From assembly GCA_003415625.1 (NCBI GenBank), contig PYIU01000005.1:3415001-3479000 (forward strand): a stretch of DNA of 64,000 bases. The letters are read 5' to 3'. The notes beneath the pieces were generated by a model, which searched no databases, had not been told where the DNA came from, and saw only the letters and a program-made list of their open reading frames with translations. Made by a program: the position numbers and the translations under genes. Positions 22,337 to 35,227 of this stretch are shown here, piece by piece. Position 1 is the stretch's first letter; every line of letters begins with the position of its first letter. This stretch comes from Aquanectria penicillioides (taxonomy: Eukaryota; Ascomycota; Sordariomycetes; Hypocreales; Nectriaceae).

Positions 22337-25300
22337 CTACGTCAACATAGCCGTGTTGGTTTTAGAACTGCGCAGCCGAAGCAGCTTTACCACTTCAACT
22401 TTGTCTCTCTCACGCCTGCTGGCATTCCTAGAGTCAACAGCAACAGCCTCAACGGAAAACTCTGTCAGCGCAGCGACCAATGCGGTGCCAAATATGCCAA
22501 CAGTTAGTTCCAAGTCCACCTCCGCGTTGGAATCTAGTAATACCAAGACGCTCTGTACCATTCCCCAATACGACGCGGCAGCTAACGCACTACCGTACTT
22601 CCCACACTGAAGAGGCATATTTATTCTCGCACCTCGACTGATGAGAAATTTGATAGCCTCTGTTCCTCGCCGATGTGGTGTTGCAGCAGCAGCAGTAAGA
22701 GCGCTACCGTAGAACCCAGTTTGAAGAACTTGATTTATCTCAGCTCCATGTTCAACGAGACAAGTCATAGTCTCAATACCCCTCCAACGCACAGCCGCCG
22801 TCGCTGCTGCCAAGGCGCTGCCGTAGAACCCATATTTCAGGACCATATTTATATTGGCGCCTTGTTCCAGTAGGTACCTCACAAGTCTCATGCTCTCCTT
22901 GCTTTCGTTCGTTGCAATGGGAGCAGCAGCAGCAGCAGCAAGGGCACTCCCGTACATCCCGCATCGAAGAACTAGATTGATAACAGCTCCTTCATCAACC
23001 AGCAACTTAACAATCTCAAGCCTTTGCAATCCCTCGGTCTTATCATTGGACGGCGCATTGGGGACAGCGGCAGCAGCAGCAAGAGCGCTGCCATACAACC
23101 CAGATCGAAGAACCAGATTTATATCTGCCCCGCTCTTGAGAAGAAAACGAATGGTCTCTGTCCCCCGCCAACCTTTTGGTGGCGCTACTGCAGCTGCTAG
23201 GGCACTGCCATAAAGTCCGCATTCGAGTATCATATTTACATCAGCTCCCATTTCAACTAGAAACTGAACAACACTGAAAGCTTGATCATTTAGTTCAGTG
23301 AGAGCAGAAGTTGAAGCAGCAGCAGCAGCGAGGGCACTGCCAAAATATCCGCATCGGAGAACCATATTGATGGAGGCTCCCCTCTCAACCAGAAATTTGA
23401 CAGTTTCTAGCGTCTGTGCAAGTGTGCTCACATAAGATGAAGTAGAACTGGGAGCAGCCGCGGCAGCAAGAGCACTGCCATAGATTCCTGCTTGCAGGAC
23501 CATATTAATATTTGCGCCGTGATCGATGAGGAGACTCATCACCTCCACATTTCTCTCAAATGCGGCCACGGAAAGGGGGCTTCCATAATCCCCGTTTTCA
23601 AGCATCATATTTGCATTGGCCCCATGGTCAAGAAGAAATTTAATAACCTCCACTTCTCCTGTGGGGATGGCTGCTGCGAGTACGTTGCCCAACTTTCCAT
23701 ATCGAAGCAGCTCATTCACATCCGCTCCTTTGAGAACAAGGAACTTGACAATTTTCATTCTACCTGTCCCTGAAACAGCAGCCACAAGGGGACTCCGGTC
23801 ACCAGGGTTTTCAAGTGTGGGATTCAGTTCGGCGCCTCGATTCAGAAGTTGGGTGCAGATTGGGACGTGCCCCGCCAGAACACCAAGAACGAGAAGGCTG
23901 TCACCTAAACTGTTGGTGACAGATATGTCGATTTCCGAGTGTTCCCACCAGTCTTTGAGCAAGTGATAAAATCCAAAGCGACAAATGGTGAATATCGAGG
24001 CCTTTAGGGGGAAGATATTCTTGATGTTCATCAGAGCAAACGCAGATGTCGACGGATATCTACGCTGTCGCTTATCGCGATCGATATCCCGGCCCCATTT
24101 TTGATATTGTACATTGCTTTCCATCGGTGAGCCCAGAAATTTCTTAAGGAGGTGCTTCAATCTTGAATCGGCACCTTGTATGTCCTGGACCTTACAGTGG
24201 CGGGCCCAGTGGTGCCTTGCGTAATGTTGAATTTGACCTTCTGCGGCAGAAGTAGCATATGGTTCTGTTCCGAAACTTTGTCTGTCGGCATAAGTTTCTA
24301 AAAGAATAGATAAACAAGATTTTGCTACGAAGCAGTGGGCCTCTGTTAATTCAAAATGCGTTTCGAGATACTCTTGGACCGAAAGGTGGGAAACGCGCCA
24401 TACGGGAGGGTTTTGTTGCGTGTCTATCCCGAGGAAGTTCGCGCACCAATCACGAAGGTCCTCTTCATTTGTGGGTGAGGACTGATTGACGATATCTTCC
24501 TCAGGATTAACACAAATGGCTTCTAAAAGTTCATTAGAACTAAGAGGCGTACATGAACACATCACCCACATTAGGGCTCTGAAAGTTCTATCTTTGGAAC
24601 GAGTTGGTAGTCGTTCAATGTTCTGGAAAATTTCATCATAGGCAGACTTGAGATCTTCGGGTAGCTTTCCAAGTCTATCACGTATATCTTCTTCGGTGCG
24701 GAGATTGAGCAATTGCTCGATTTGAAGTTTAGCCCATTGAAACATTCCTTGGCTCCTTTCCAGCAGCGTTTGGACAATCTCATTTTTAAGTGCCCTATTT
24801 CTTTTTAGAGCACCACTCCACCGACCATTTCTCTCAATGCTCTGGATGACAAACTTAGCAATGTCATTTTGGTTGTCTGCGGCAAGGATTTCTATCGTCG
24901 GTAGATGAACGAGGCGTTGTCGAATATCGCCCTCAGGTCGACTTGAGACAAAGACTCTCACAGGTTTTGACGATAATGTCGGAACAGAATTGAAAAAGTC
25001 CAACAGTATTTCACGGTCCTGGATGTGACATTCATCTAATGCATCCAAAACGAGCGTGGTCCGAGGATAAAAACGTAGGAGCTTGCCTAAATACTCTTTG
25101 CATAGGCCAAGAGTCCACCCCGATCCGTTTAATTGAGAATCAATGAACAACTGTTCTAGTTCAGAGTGTATGCAACCAGAAGAACAAGCAGGCGCTGAGA
25201 GCTGTCGAATGTAGCTTTGTAGAATTGAAATAGCCTCTCGGCGTTCTGGCTCAGTCCGATTGCAATAGAAAAATGCAAAGCCTTCATGGTTTTGCATGCT

Positions 25301-26736
25301 ATCAAAGCTCAAAGCAATCTCATCGATGACTTTTGAAGTCAGATAGGTCTTCCCGGTTCCAGCTAGCAGTATTGTTAGAACATGAGGGAACTCGAGTTAC
25401 AATTCAGAAGCTGAAAATGATAGGAGGGCTACTTACGGAAACCTTGCAACCAAAGCAGCATTGACGAGGACGTCCTGTGCCATTCGCAAAATTCGAGACG
25501 CATCAGGACCCAATCACACGTACGCTCTGTTCTAGTTTCGTTGACTCTTTTGTGATGTAAATTGTATTCGATGTGGGAGATCCACCGCCGGACACGCATC
25601 AAATCTGTAATTTCCATTTTTGCAAGGAATCTTTTCACATTTTCGTCGACACGAAGAAGAGGTTTTTCGAATTGCGTAAGATCATCCAGTTTTTTGAGTA
25701 ATCGTCCAAGCTCTGCATCTGAAGTGGCACTCCGTTGGGCCTGACAGACCGAAACTTCCTTAGCAACTTCTGCTTCGCAGGCCTCTAGACCCGAAAACAG
25801 ACTTGCAATCTTACTGGTATAAAATACAGCCTGAATCGCTCGGACAGCGGAGTTTTTTGACAGAAAGGTGTTTACTCGCACAAGGGTTTGGAGAAGTTGA
25901 GCATAAAGGTCTACCAGAACTGATTGAAGACCTTCAGCGACTTGGACGGGGAGGGTTCTGTGATTGTAAAGCAGCTCAAATATCTGGCATCTGTGAACAA
26001 TTCGAGCTGTCCTCTCAGCAACCGCAAGGGATGAAGCCATCTGATCCGTATACATCACAGTGGCTTGCAGAATGAACCTTGCAGCAGCCCATGGGAGTGC
26101 TGCGTGAGCAGGATCATATTGGACAACGATGTCGCCGATTTCCTTGAATTTGTTGAGCCAAGAAACGGAGGCTCTCGTGATATCGCTGAATGAAAGCTCG
26201 TAGGAGCCAATGCGGAACGTACTCCAGCCTTTCTTCGTACACTCCTGTTGTCTTTTGGTAATGAGCAATATCATTTCCCCAACGATATCTGTGTTGGGAT
26301 TGTTCGAAATATTAGCTTTTATCTGGTAGAGCCATGTTTTGTCATCATCCGAGAGTGTTTCAATGGCCCTCTCCCAAAGATTAACTCTTGGACATGACAA
26401 AGCCTCATTTCCGAGATTGGGTTGGGCGGGGCTATTTTGGATGAGGCCTTCTGGAGGGAAGCTTGAATTGCTGAGAGGGTTTGTGTCGCTAACAGCTCGT
26501 TGGGACATACGCCATTGATAAGGCCGCGCATTATAGGGTTCTGCAATTACGCGGACTTCTGGGAGAGAACTGTGGACAAGCTGGCTGGGTCTGGTAGGGA
26601 TTGGTTGCCACTGAGGAGAAATGGGCTGAGGCTCCTCTGTGGAAGCCGAGACGGTTTCCAGACTGTAGTCAGGCTGCCAAGAGCTCTCTTCTCGGCGACT
26701 CGAATGGAAAATGCGACTTAGAGATAGCCGCGGCAT
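22337..26736 (-). CDS. NLR-type NACHT-ankyrin repeat protein
   Basis: Two exons, 26736-25437 and 25362-22337, with a 74-nt intron; about 1,441 aa. The first ATG in frame is at 26736 (MPRLSLSR). Layout: a Ser/Pro-rich N-terminus (about 1-110), an alpha-helical N-terminal domain of fungal STAND proteins (about 120-420), a NACHT NTPase with Walker A GFPGTGKT formed across the splice junction (about 431-438) and Walker B LVLDALDE, then winged-helix-like sequence. The C-terminus (about 930-1420) is a run of ankyrin repeats with a near-invariant core YGSALAAA. Fungal NLRs act as intracellular sensors in heterokaryon incompatibility and probably defence, with the repeat array binding ligand. A HET-domain gene is transcribed divergently 726 bp away. 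The ORF is intact. Confidence 0.85.
22540..23860 (-). repeat. Ankyrin-coding tandem repeats with high internal similarity
   Basis: About ten coding units of roughly 95-135 bp. Each contains a core such as INMVLxCGxYGSALAAA followed by an Ala-rich run (partly GCA/GCT triplets) and then a VxFLLxxGA helix. The Ala-rich helix is followed by a loop of very variable length, from 3 residues to about 17, between otherwise matching units. Such arrays in fungal NLRs diversify by unequal exchange and repeat shuffling. Confidence 0.7.
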
Positions 26737-27462
26737 TGCGCATGTGAAGGTAGGAAGGATTGGCCAAGGCACAAGAGGGAGCCGTCAGGAAACGGGAGAA
26801 TGTTTGTGACGGCGCGGTTGAGGAGGAGAAAAGCATCGGGCTGAGCGAACTACAATTCTGCCTAAGGCTGCAGAATTGGGCGTTTCGTTGAAGAGCAGGC
26901 TGCGAGCTTGCCTTGCATCAATTGAAATGCATCTGCTGTCAGCTCGTTTCGCACAAGGCGTTTTCGCGGAGCACGTGCAAGGCTGAACAATGTTGGCTGA
27001 TTTGGCTGCATAAGATCGGGTTAGATTCTGCCTATTTCATGGACGTAAATACGAGAGGGTTAGAATCATCTGCTCTCTCGGTATGCGATTTGATTCTTTC
27101 TGTGTTTCTGGTAGTCTGCTGTTGAGCGTATATTTAAACAACATGGGAATCTGGAAGCTACGATAACTCTCCGCTCACGCTGAGTGCCCACCAAGCGGCA
27201 ACTCGCCAGTGGCAGTGCAGCCTGCGTGGGAGTAGTCAAGAGTCAGCCGCAGGCCAAGCTGCGGGGTCGTGGACAGTCAGGCCACCTGTGAGCGCTTTCA
27301 TGAATAAATCAACTTTGGAGCACCATTTTTATCCCATCAAACTGCAGTCAAGGAGTCGAATCCAAGTGAGCAATGATAAAACAAATCGCATCTCTGGCTT
27401 CCAACCTCTATTCCAACACCATCTGATACTCAAGGAAACCCCAGCACCCCGCTGACGACTCA
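26737..27462. promoter_or_regulatory. Shared divergent upstream region of the NLR and HET genes
   Basis: 726 bp between the two start codons, the only promoter space for both genes, which makes co-regulation plausible. No specific operator or TATA element could be assigned. A short ORF (26913-27125) has no recognisable content. Confidence 0.45.
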
Positions 27463-29609
27463 ATGGCAACCGCAACTCCGTTATGCGAATATTGCTCAAA
27501 GGTTCCCCTCACCTTGGATTCGCTGCAAAGTTTAGAGTGGCACGATACAAAATGGCCCCTGGGCCATGGAAAGAGAATCATAAAGAGCAATTGCCCTCTG
27601 TGCAGAGTCGTGGTTGATGCCTTTCAGTGCATAAGTCGGCCAGGTTGGCGCAACCACGACACCAAGCTCTCGGAGATGGATGAAGTTTCGATCCATGTAT
27701 TTAGCGTAACCGGCCCTGGAAACCGGTGTGCATTTTCAATTGATCCGGCAGGTTTTAAAGGTTGGTTATGCTTTGCAGCCCCCTCGCCGAATGATAGGCC
27801 CCAAACATCCAAACCTACGTATTTAAGGCCTAAAATTCATCAAAAATTCGACATAAGTCGGCTCGAAAGATGGGTGTCAGTCTGTACAAGCAGTCACCAA
27901 GAATGCTCGTTTGTTACGTCAAGTTTTGAGAGAGTGTTTCCAGGGCTCCACGTCTTGAGACTCATTGACGTTGCTAGAGGGTGCCTTGTTGAACTTCGCT
28001 CAGTTCCTCAATATGTAGCTCTTAGTTATGTATGGGGCGAGGTTGCAAGTGTCCGGCTCACCACAACTAACCGGCATGGATTCTTGCAGCCGGGAGGGAT
28101 TACGAAAGCCGAGGGTATGATTCCACGTACCATACAAGATGCAATTGAACTTGTGCGAAAACTGAATGCTCAGTATCTTTGGGTCGATGCTCTCTGCTTG
28201 ATACAGAACGACCCCGAAGATTTGGAGCTTGGAGTTAATGTCATGGATCAAATATATGAAGGGTCGTGGTTGACCATCGTTGCTGCCTGCGGCCATGACG
28301 CAGATGCAGGCTTACCAGGTATCCAGGAAGGTAGTAGGCCGGAAGTGAAGATTGTGAAAAAGATAACAAACGAAACGTCCATTGGAATTTACACCCCACT
28401 GGATATACTTTTGAAGCGTTCAGTATATTCCACCAGGGCGTGGACGTAAGTTCTTCATCTCCCTTGGGCCTGTTTGGGAGAGTGACTGACCCGAGAAGAT
28501 TTCAAGAACAGATGCTCGCGCGGCGTTCAGTGTACTTTGTTGAAAACCGAGTCTACTTCCGTTGTCGACGTGACGTATATGCGGAGCATCTGGTAGACCA
28601 CCCCCCGGGAGAGGATGATTCAAACTTAGTGAATGAGTTTCTTGTATCAATGTTGCCTCTCGCAGCTGGCATGGAAGAGCCATTCTCCGATTTTGATACC
28701 ATGTTGCTCTATTATACGCAGAGGGCCCTTACTAACCAAAACGATGTATTGCGTGCCCTGGCGGGAATTCAACGCAGACTAGAGGAGAAAACAAAATGTC
28801 GGTTCTTCCAAGGTATGCCCACTGCTGCTTTTGACGCGTTTATCGTCTTTAAAAGCCTCGCAGGGTTTGGACGCCGACGTCGCGACCTTCCGAGCTATTC
28901 CTGGATAGGTTGGCGGGGCGAGATCACCGTGGGGTGGACCGGGCATCGGGTTCTGACTAACGAAAACAAGCATGGCAAATTTTACAGCCGTATGAACGAA
29001 TGGCTGAGTGAGGATACTTGGATTATTTGGTATAAACGAAGCCCCTCAGGAGTGGTCAATCTTGTATGGGATCCATCCGCCAATGAATCTTTTCCGGTTG
29101 GGAACTTGAAGTATGAAGGGTATAGAAAGAGACGTGCCTTTCAACCTCCTGAGGGAACTTTGAAAAATAATATTTCAGCAACCCGCACATATCCCACAGA
29201 AGATCTGGCATTCGAAATACCGAAATTTGCGTATCCGATCCTCCAATTCTGGACCTTGTCCGTGTTCTTCAGAATTCAAATCACAGATGTATTTGTTGGC
29301 CACGCCATTATTTTGGCGAAAAACGGGCTGAAGGTTGGCGAAATCCAACTTGATGGTCTCGAAGAGACAACGTTTTTTGAATCATCGCAACCTTTTGAGC
29401 TTATTCTAATGTCTGTGGCCATATCAGAGGTAGAAGAGCAAGGTTTTACGGTATTCAATCGACCACTCGAACGTTCAAAGTACTTGATCATGTTACTGGA
29501 ATGGAAGGATCACGTTGCTGAAAGAAGAGGTGTGGGAACCTTGCGGAAAATGGCGATTGACCAAGGGTTTTCGCCTGGTCCCCAGTGGAAGGAGATACTC
29601 TTAAGTTGA
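27463..29609 (+). CDS. HET (heterokaryon incompatibility) domain protein
   Basis: Two exons, 27463-28445 and 28499-29609, with a 53-nt intron; 697 aa. It starts with a Cys-rich segment (CEYCSKVPL, later SNCPLCR) common at the N-terminus of HET proteins. The HET domain begins near residue 180 with YVALSYVWGE, continues with LWVDALCLIQ and IYEGSWLTIVAA, and ends with the block RAWTFQE restored across the splice, followed by YFRCR. The C-terminal half is less conserved. HET domains are TIR-like effectors whose activation causes cell death at fusion between incompatible strains. Here the HET protein lacks its own NACHT or repeat module but is encoded next to an NLR. Intact. Confidence 0.88.
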
Positions 29610-30147
29610 GCACCTGCAGACTCAAAAAATTCGAACCCTTCAAAGGCGAATTACCAGCGGAAGTATGCAGAGCAGGGAGATATAGTATTATGGTTAAAGA
29701 CGTATTGTGAGAGGTTAGGCTCAAGATAGGTACACATTTGGTCGCGAATTGATTTAAAATAAATCAGAAGTTAAACTACATTATATATGACATATACACA
29801 TAAATGATAAGTGTGGTAATGATGTTAGCTTATCCGTTTGGCGGCATATTCTAGGCGACAGCTGAAGCTGATCTAGTGCTTTCCTTCTTCAATTATTCAA
29901 TCCAGCACCCAATATCAACACCCTAAAAGCTCATAGTTCTCTGCTATTGATGAGCAGAATCTGTGCTTGCTGGCGACTCCACTTGCAAATGATAGAGATC
30001 TATCACCAAGCTTTTCCCACCAATTCAACGCCATGTCCACAATTTCGCATTATGATCTCCAGCAGCGACACTTCTATTCAGATCATTTATACAGATATAG
30101 TCCAAAGGAGACCATAGACACACTGATAAGACCTTGGGAAAACGTGG
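29610..30147. other. Intergenic between convergent genes, no gene seen
   Basis: 3' flanks of the HET and MFS genes. The short plus ORF at 29967-30197 overlaps the last MFS exon and is treated as spurious. Confidence 0.45.
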
Positions 30148-31850
30148 CTACAGAGCTGCTTTCCCTCTGGACTCAAATGGAAGAGCGAGAGCCATAAGCC
30201 CTGCGGCGATGAAAAGAGCACCACTGGTATACACTGGGGCAGCCGTTTCCAAGTTCGCAAACATTGCAATTAGTGGCTGGATTTAGTTAGCTATAATGTT
30301 TGAAGGGCGACGTGAGAGGAGGTACGTACTGCCATGATGCCAAACACCCGATTACAAGTTGCAGCCAACGCGTTGCCGGTTCCACGCTGTGGCGTGAGGA
30401 AGAGTTCTGGAGTGAACCCATACAAGACTGCGTACATGACGTTGCTACAAAAGCTAAATGCACAGTTCCATCCCAGAAGCGAGTCGCTGGTGAGGGCGGT
30501 CGTCGACCCATACAAAAACACGCCTGTTGCTACTGTGCTGAGCGAAAGCGTTCCTTTGCGCCCGAGCAGCGGCAATTCGACGAGCCAGCCTCCTAGCAAT
30601 GCGCCGGGAACGCCAAGCACGGCGATGATCAGGCTGTTCCGGTACGTGAGATATGTGCTACCGTCTCCAAAATCTGCGCCTCTCGTCGCCTGTATATATG
30701 GTAGGAATGCATTGTATAGTGGATATCCCAACCCGATGAGCGCCCATATGCCCATAATGAGGCCGGTGCTGAGACCGAGAGTCTTCGTGGCGAAGAGCGC
30801 TCGGATGTGGCTCAGGGCAACTTTCTCAAGGTTCCGCTTCAAGGCTGCGCGAGCGTCGGTCTGGGCGACGTATCTTTCAGGCTCCACGGCCCAGAGGTCC
30901 TCGACGCGTAGAGCGCTCGTTTTCCCGTTCTTTTTCGCAACATTATGAATAACTTGAACCGCCTCTTCGTCACGTCCTTTGCTCATAAGGTACTTTGGAG
31001 ACTCGTAAATTGTAAAAAGCCCGAGGCGAGCGATGAACATGAGGAGCGTCAAGCCACCGACAGTAATCACAAAATATCTCCAGCCCATGTTCTCGCCCCT
31101 GGCGCAGGTTTCGTTGTTTTGCTGACAGGTGAGATTGCCGAGCAGCGGCCAAGCAATCAAGGTTGCAACAACTTGCGCAATAGCCCAATCAACCGAGAGA
31201 ATCGTCAGTAGGTACTGGTGGGTGGAGGGCAAGAATTCGAGAAAGATGGCTGAGTCGACAGGTAGATTTCCGCCCACACCAAACGACCAGAGGGCGGCGA
31301 ATATGCCTACGGCTGCAAAGTTGGGCGCTCCAGCAGCCACGAGGCCCCAGACAGCTGTGAGGCCCAGCGTAAGGTTGAATGCCCATCTTCGGCCAAAGAT
31401 GTCGCACCCGAAGCCCCAGAACATGGCGCCGCCGAGAAGGCCGATGTTCTGAGCCAGGGTCAGCAGCGGCGGGTGCTTCGGTGCAAACTCGTTGGCGACC
31501 GGGGTGAAGATGAGGGAGGTGACAATGGGCCACAGGTTATCGCTGGCCCAGCCGAACCCGATGACGAAAAAGAGCTCCCATTGGTATCTTCCCATTCCAA
31601 CGTCGCGGATCTGGCAGATAGGTATTGTTAGATCTTGACACTACGGATAGAGCGCCCTCCGACGTACAGCACGATTGAGAATTCTCGCCTTCGCCTCGTA
31701 GACGGGATCCAGCACGCCTTTCGGGATGATTGACTCGTCTTCGGGTTCAGACGCAGTGCTGTCCCAGCGGCTGTGGTTTGCTACGGGGCTATTGATTTTT
31801 CCATGTTCGCCCTCAAAGGTTGCGTATGATTTTGGCGGTGCTGTTGTCAT
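30148..31850 (-). CDS. Major facilitator superfamily transporter (sugar/organic-solute, SV2-like type)
   Basis: Three exons, 31850-31668, 31610-30330 and 30276-30148 (1,593 nt, 530 aa), with introns of 57 and 53 nt, all phase 0. Splicing gives RILNRAIRDVGMGRYQW at the first junction and GIMAPLIAMFAN at the second, both smooth. The protein has a hydrophilic N-tail, about 12 membrane segments, the loop-2 motif DIFGRRWAF and a central ESPKYLMSKGR typical of the sugar-porter and SV2-like branches of MFS. The C-terminus ends LPFESRGKAAL. It is a plasma-membrane transporter whose substrate is unknown. The 3' exon is needed for a complete last membrane segment. Confidence 0.85.
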
Positions 31851-33611
31851 TTTGTCGTGGGACCCGATGGTCAGACAGACGGACGCAAACCGTGCACTTC
31901 ATCAAAGATCGCCTCTGTGCCCGGGGTGTTAGGGCATCACACTGCATGGGAGATCATTGCATAAATACTCGGCATTTTACAAGGGCCAACCCCCGAAAAG
32001 GCGGGGGCGACAAGCCATCCCCATTCTCATCCGCATCCCCACGCTCGTTTGCCGTTGCGTCGGGGCGGGGCGCGATGGTGCAATGCGCTGTGAAGCATCG
32101 CCAAGGTGATGATTGGATTGGGCCACTTTCGGTGGCACACAGATCTGCACAACAGGAACTGGAGAGGCAATGTTCAATCTGACCGGCTCGCACCGACGAC
32201 GCTCTGCTGACCGCTTTGCGCCGTCTGCAGCCTGTTCATTGCGTCACGGCGGCACAATAGCTTGAAGCGAGGACCCCGGGACAATCAATGGAGGACACCA
32301 CATCGCAAGGCAGGCCCTTGTATTTTGGAGCCTTATGACCCTCCACCAGGCACCACACGCCAACTAATGACTCTACAAAGTAAGCTGAGCAGCAGAATGT
32401 TGCACCACACACCGAGGTTCCTGGCGCATCCGTCTCCCGAGCAAGGATTGGACGAGCTGAATCACGCAATCCGCCGTGTGCTGTCTGTCGCATGACAAAC
32501 CAGGACCACAAAATTGCTTACTCAGTGCAATACCACAATTAATTCCTTTTCCTTATTCCTTGCTCAGAGCGTGGGGAACCCTCGCAGCGTGGATGGCCCT
32601 TGGACTGAACGGGAAGGTGAATTTTGTTTACCCCATCACTAAAGCGGGAATTTGACCCGCACCACACATGTGTACTTCTCCAACTTTTGAAATGATGAGA
32701 ATCCTTAAATCAAACGGGCCATTTGTAGCGTCATGTGATTTCATTTGCTGTAATACAAATTGAAAGTTCATTATTACTGTCGTTTGATGGCTCGACTCTA
32801 CCCTGCCCCTAGTAAGGGAACCCTTGAATGGAAGGATGCTAGAGGAACTGGGGAAGAGTTGACCAAAGGGTGAACAGGGGAATTATTTGCATCAAGTATC
32901 TTGGAATAACACTGGTTTGGAGTGATACTACGGGCAACTAGATTGGTTGTAAATTAGTAATGGATAATATGTATTAACGCATGTTCATTGTCACGCCAAA
33001 TCACCAATGTACCCTGCTTCTACCACAGCAAACACGAAGCAATTACATCTCCCGCACATCGCGAGGATGGCCGTCGAGCTATCCAAAATATGAGAGAAAT
33101 AAATACAGCGAAAGAAAGGACAGTTGCATCATTCAATTGATTGATTGGATATTTTAAAATAGGCTGCCTTATTACCGTAGAGAATCATCATTATCGTGTC
33201 AGAACTAAGTTCGAGGATTGCCGACATTCAGCGTATACGGGGCAAGGAATGGCAGGATTCAATGCCTTCCAAACTTTTTTTGTGCTCTTGCCATGAACCT
33301 CCCAAGGACATTGGGTTTATGAATGGCCGACTCGATACCTGTGATGGGGTGCTTTGGAATTTCGTCTGCTTCATCCTGGGGAGATATTTCAACAGAGGGG
33401 TTCAATGGGCGGTTGCTTTTACCTCGTCTGCCTAAGTCTTAGGCTGATCCGTATCTAGCCTTGGTGCCTCCTCAGCAACCTCAGCTTCATATGACTGAAA
33501 GTTAAGTCGCCTTAAGGCTGGTCTTGCCTCTGGTAGGCGCAACGAGCCGGCGTCTCGAGTTTGATTAGTCTTTCGAATCGAAGCAATGCTTCTCTCCACT
33601 ACCGTGGGAAT
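31851..33611. other. Long intergenic region, no gene seen
   Basis: 1.76 kb with only short overlapping ORFs on both strands, of no recognisable content. No repeat or RNA gene was recognised. Confidence 0.45.
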
Positions 33612-34111
33612 CTAGGGCCGTGTTTGGTTCGCCGACATACGATAAGCAGTTGTGGGCACCTTGTCTAACACACTCCTAACAGCACTGTCTGAGCTGGTCG
33701 GCAAAATGACACCTGGTTTTAGGTCCCTTGAGCCCTGAATTTGAGGGATGCCTGTGACGACCAAGGTCTGAGAATCGCCTTCGTCAGTATAATTGCCCAA
33801 CCTCGGAAAACTGATCTCTCCTCCTGTATTAGCCAAGACTGCTTCCCCAGCTGGCAGAGTACGTCTAATGTCGAAAATAGCGGCTGAACCGCTTGAATGA
33901 ATGAATCAATTCGCCCAAGATTGTTTACAATCTTGCCCTGTTTGAGAGTTTCCAATGCTTTGACGCCTTCCAAGAGGGTTGTGCCATCGTGGTATGACCT
34001 AAAAAGTTTGCGATAGTCGTCTGGAAGGGTCTCAACAAGAAATCGATATCTTGTGACCGCGTCTTCCAAATCTCTAGTGTCGACCCCCAATTTCTCCTGC
34101 GAGGCGCTCAT
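33612..34111 (-). pseudogene. Possible decayed NLR N-terminal fragment
   Basis: The minus strand starts at an ATG (MSASQEKLGV) and reads an alpha-helical segment, ...DSFIQAVQPLFSTLDVLCQL. This resembles the helical N-terminal region that precedes NACHT in fungal STAND proteins. The frame then ends at 33719, while the adjacent frame (33612-33836) continues with RLGNYTDEGD and a tail. That is what a frameshift would produce. No P-loop or repeat domain follows. It may be the stump of a second NLR near the intact NLR-HET pair, or an unrelated small gene. Confidence 0.3.
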
Positions 34112-35227
34112 CGCGCTGGGAAATGCGGCTATGACTTTCTAATCTTGGGTGGATTCGGGCTGACAGCTTTTGTCCCACTGCCAAGCTTGGCGGTTGTTAG
34201 TTCGCGATGCATCAGAGGAGCAAGGGGAAACAGTCGTGGAGTGTTCAAGGTATGGATGAAGAATCAGGCTGAGAGATGCAGCACATGAGGGATATAGCCC
34301 CATGGCAAGGTGTTTTTGCTTCCCCTCAGCTCAGTACCTGTCTCACTACAGTACAAATGTGCAGCCGCGTTATTGGATATAATTGGTACATCTTGGCTCC
34401 TGGCGTTAAGGTACCATTGAAGATTCTTCGGTTAAGCAGCTTTTATTATTCATCTCGTTAGCATTAGCAGCAGAAAGAATGCATTTCGCTTCACGATTGG
34501 AAAAGATGGAAAAGATAGCATTGCTAGTCACTGGGTCTAGCTACGTGCTGGATGCTTTTATTCTTGATTTCTATAATTATGTTGATGTCGACTGTAGACT
34601 CGTAAGGTGACAGACCCAGAAGAAGCACCTATGCGGCAGTTGATAATACTAATTGACAACTATCATGGCATGAGCTGCCTCTCATCATGCGCTTCTTGAC
34701 ACAGCACCCAAGTGAGGGTGTTGACATATCCGTAATAGATTTCCGAGAAGTCAACGGCCATGCTATTCCTAGGTATTGCCAGTTTTCATAAAAGAGCTGC
34801 ACATACGGATAAGATTGACACCAAATTATGGGCACTAAAAGTTATGATTACACGCCAAGACATGACTGTGGCTCGGGTGTGGCGCAACCGGAGAGGAATG
34901 AAAAACTTTTCGCCGAACTCTGTCTCCTGGACGCGCAGGTCGCGCGCCAGGATTACGGCTTGGTCAATCCATTGCGCTTTTCTTGCTTCCCTTTCTTGTC
35001 ATTCGTTTCACTTGTAATTGGTCAATTTCTCTTCGTTTATTGTATTTCCATCCCATGTTCCATTCTTGCCGATGCCCTAGTGCTGAATGAAGGCATTTTC
35101 CCACGTGGCCGTCCTGGCCTCGCGTTCCCTTCTGAACCCCAGTTCCCCCAGATTTCAGGGATTGCCGAGCATCTGAGCAACCAGATTCAGGAGGCTCAAA
35201 GCAAGCCGCCGGGTCTTCGCAATTATT
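34112..35227. other. Intergenic upstream of the BCS1-like gene, no gene seen
   Basis: Divergent upstream space. A plus ORF (34828-35337) runs into the next gene in another frame and looks like a shadow. Confidence 0.4.

Noticed and set aside
22540..23860. Regular repeats as a CRISPR-like array
   Set aside because: Units are coding, 95-135 bp, in frame, and encode ankyrin repeats. The organism is eukaryotic.
22353..23966. Plus-strand ORFs opposite the ankyrin repeats (Ala- and Ser-rich)
   Set aside because: They are shadows of the repetitive NLR coding frame on the minus strand and carry no independent motif.
29967..30197. 76-aa plus ORF
   Set aside because: It overlaps the third exon of the MFS gene, whose splice and family C-terminus are convincing.
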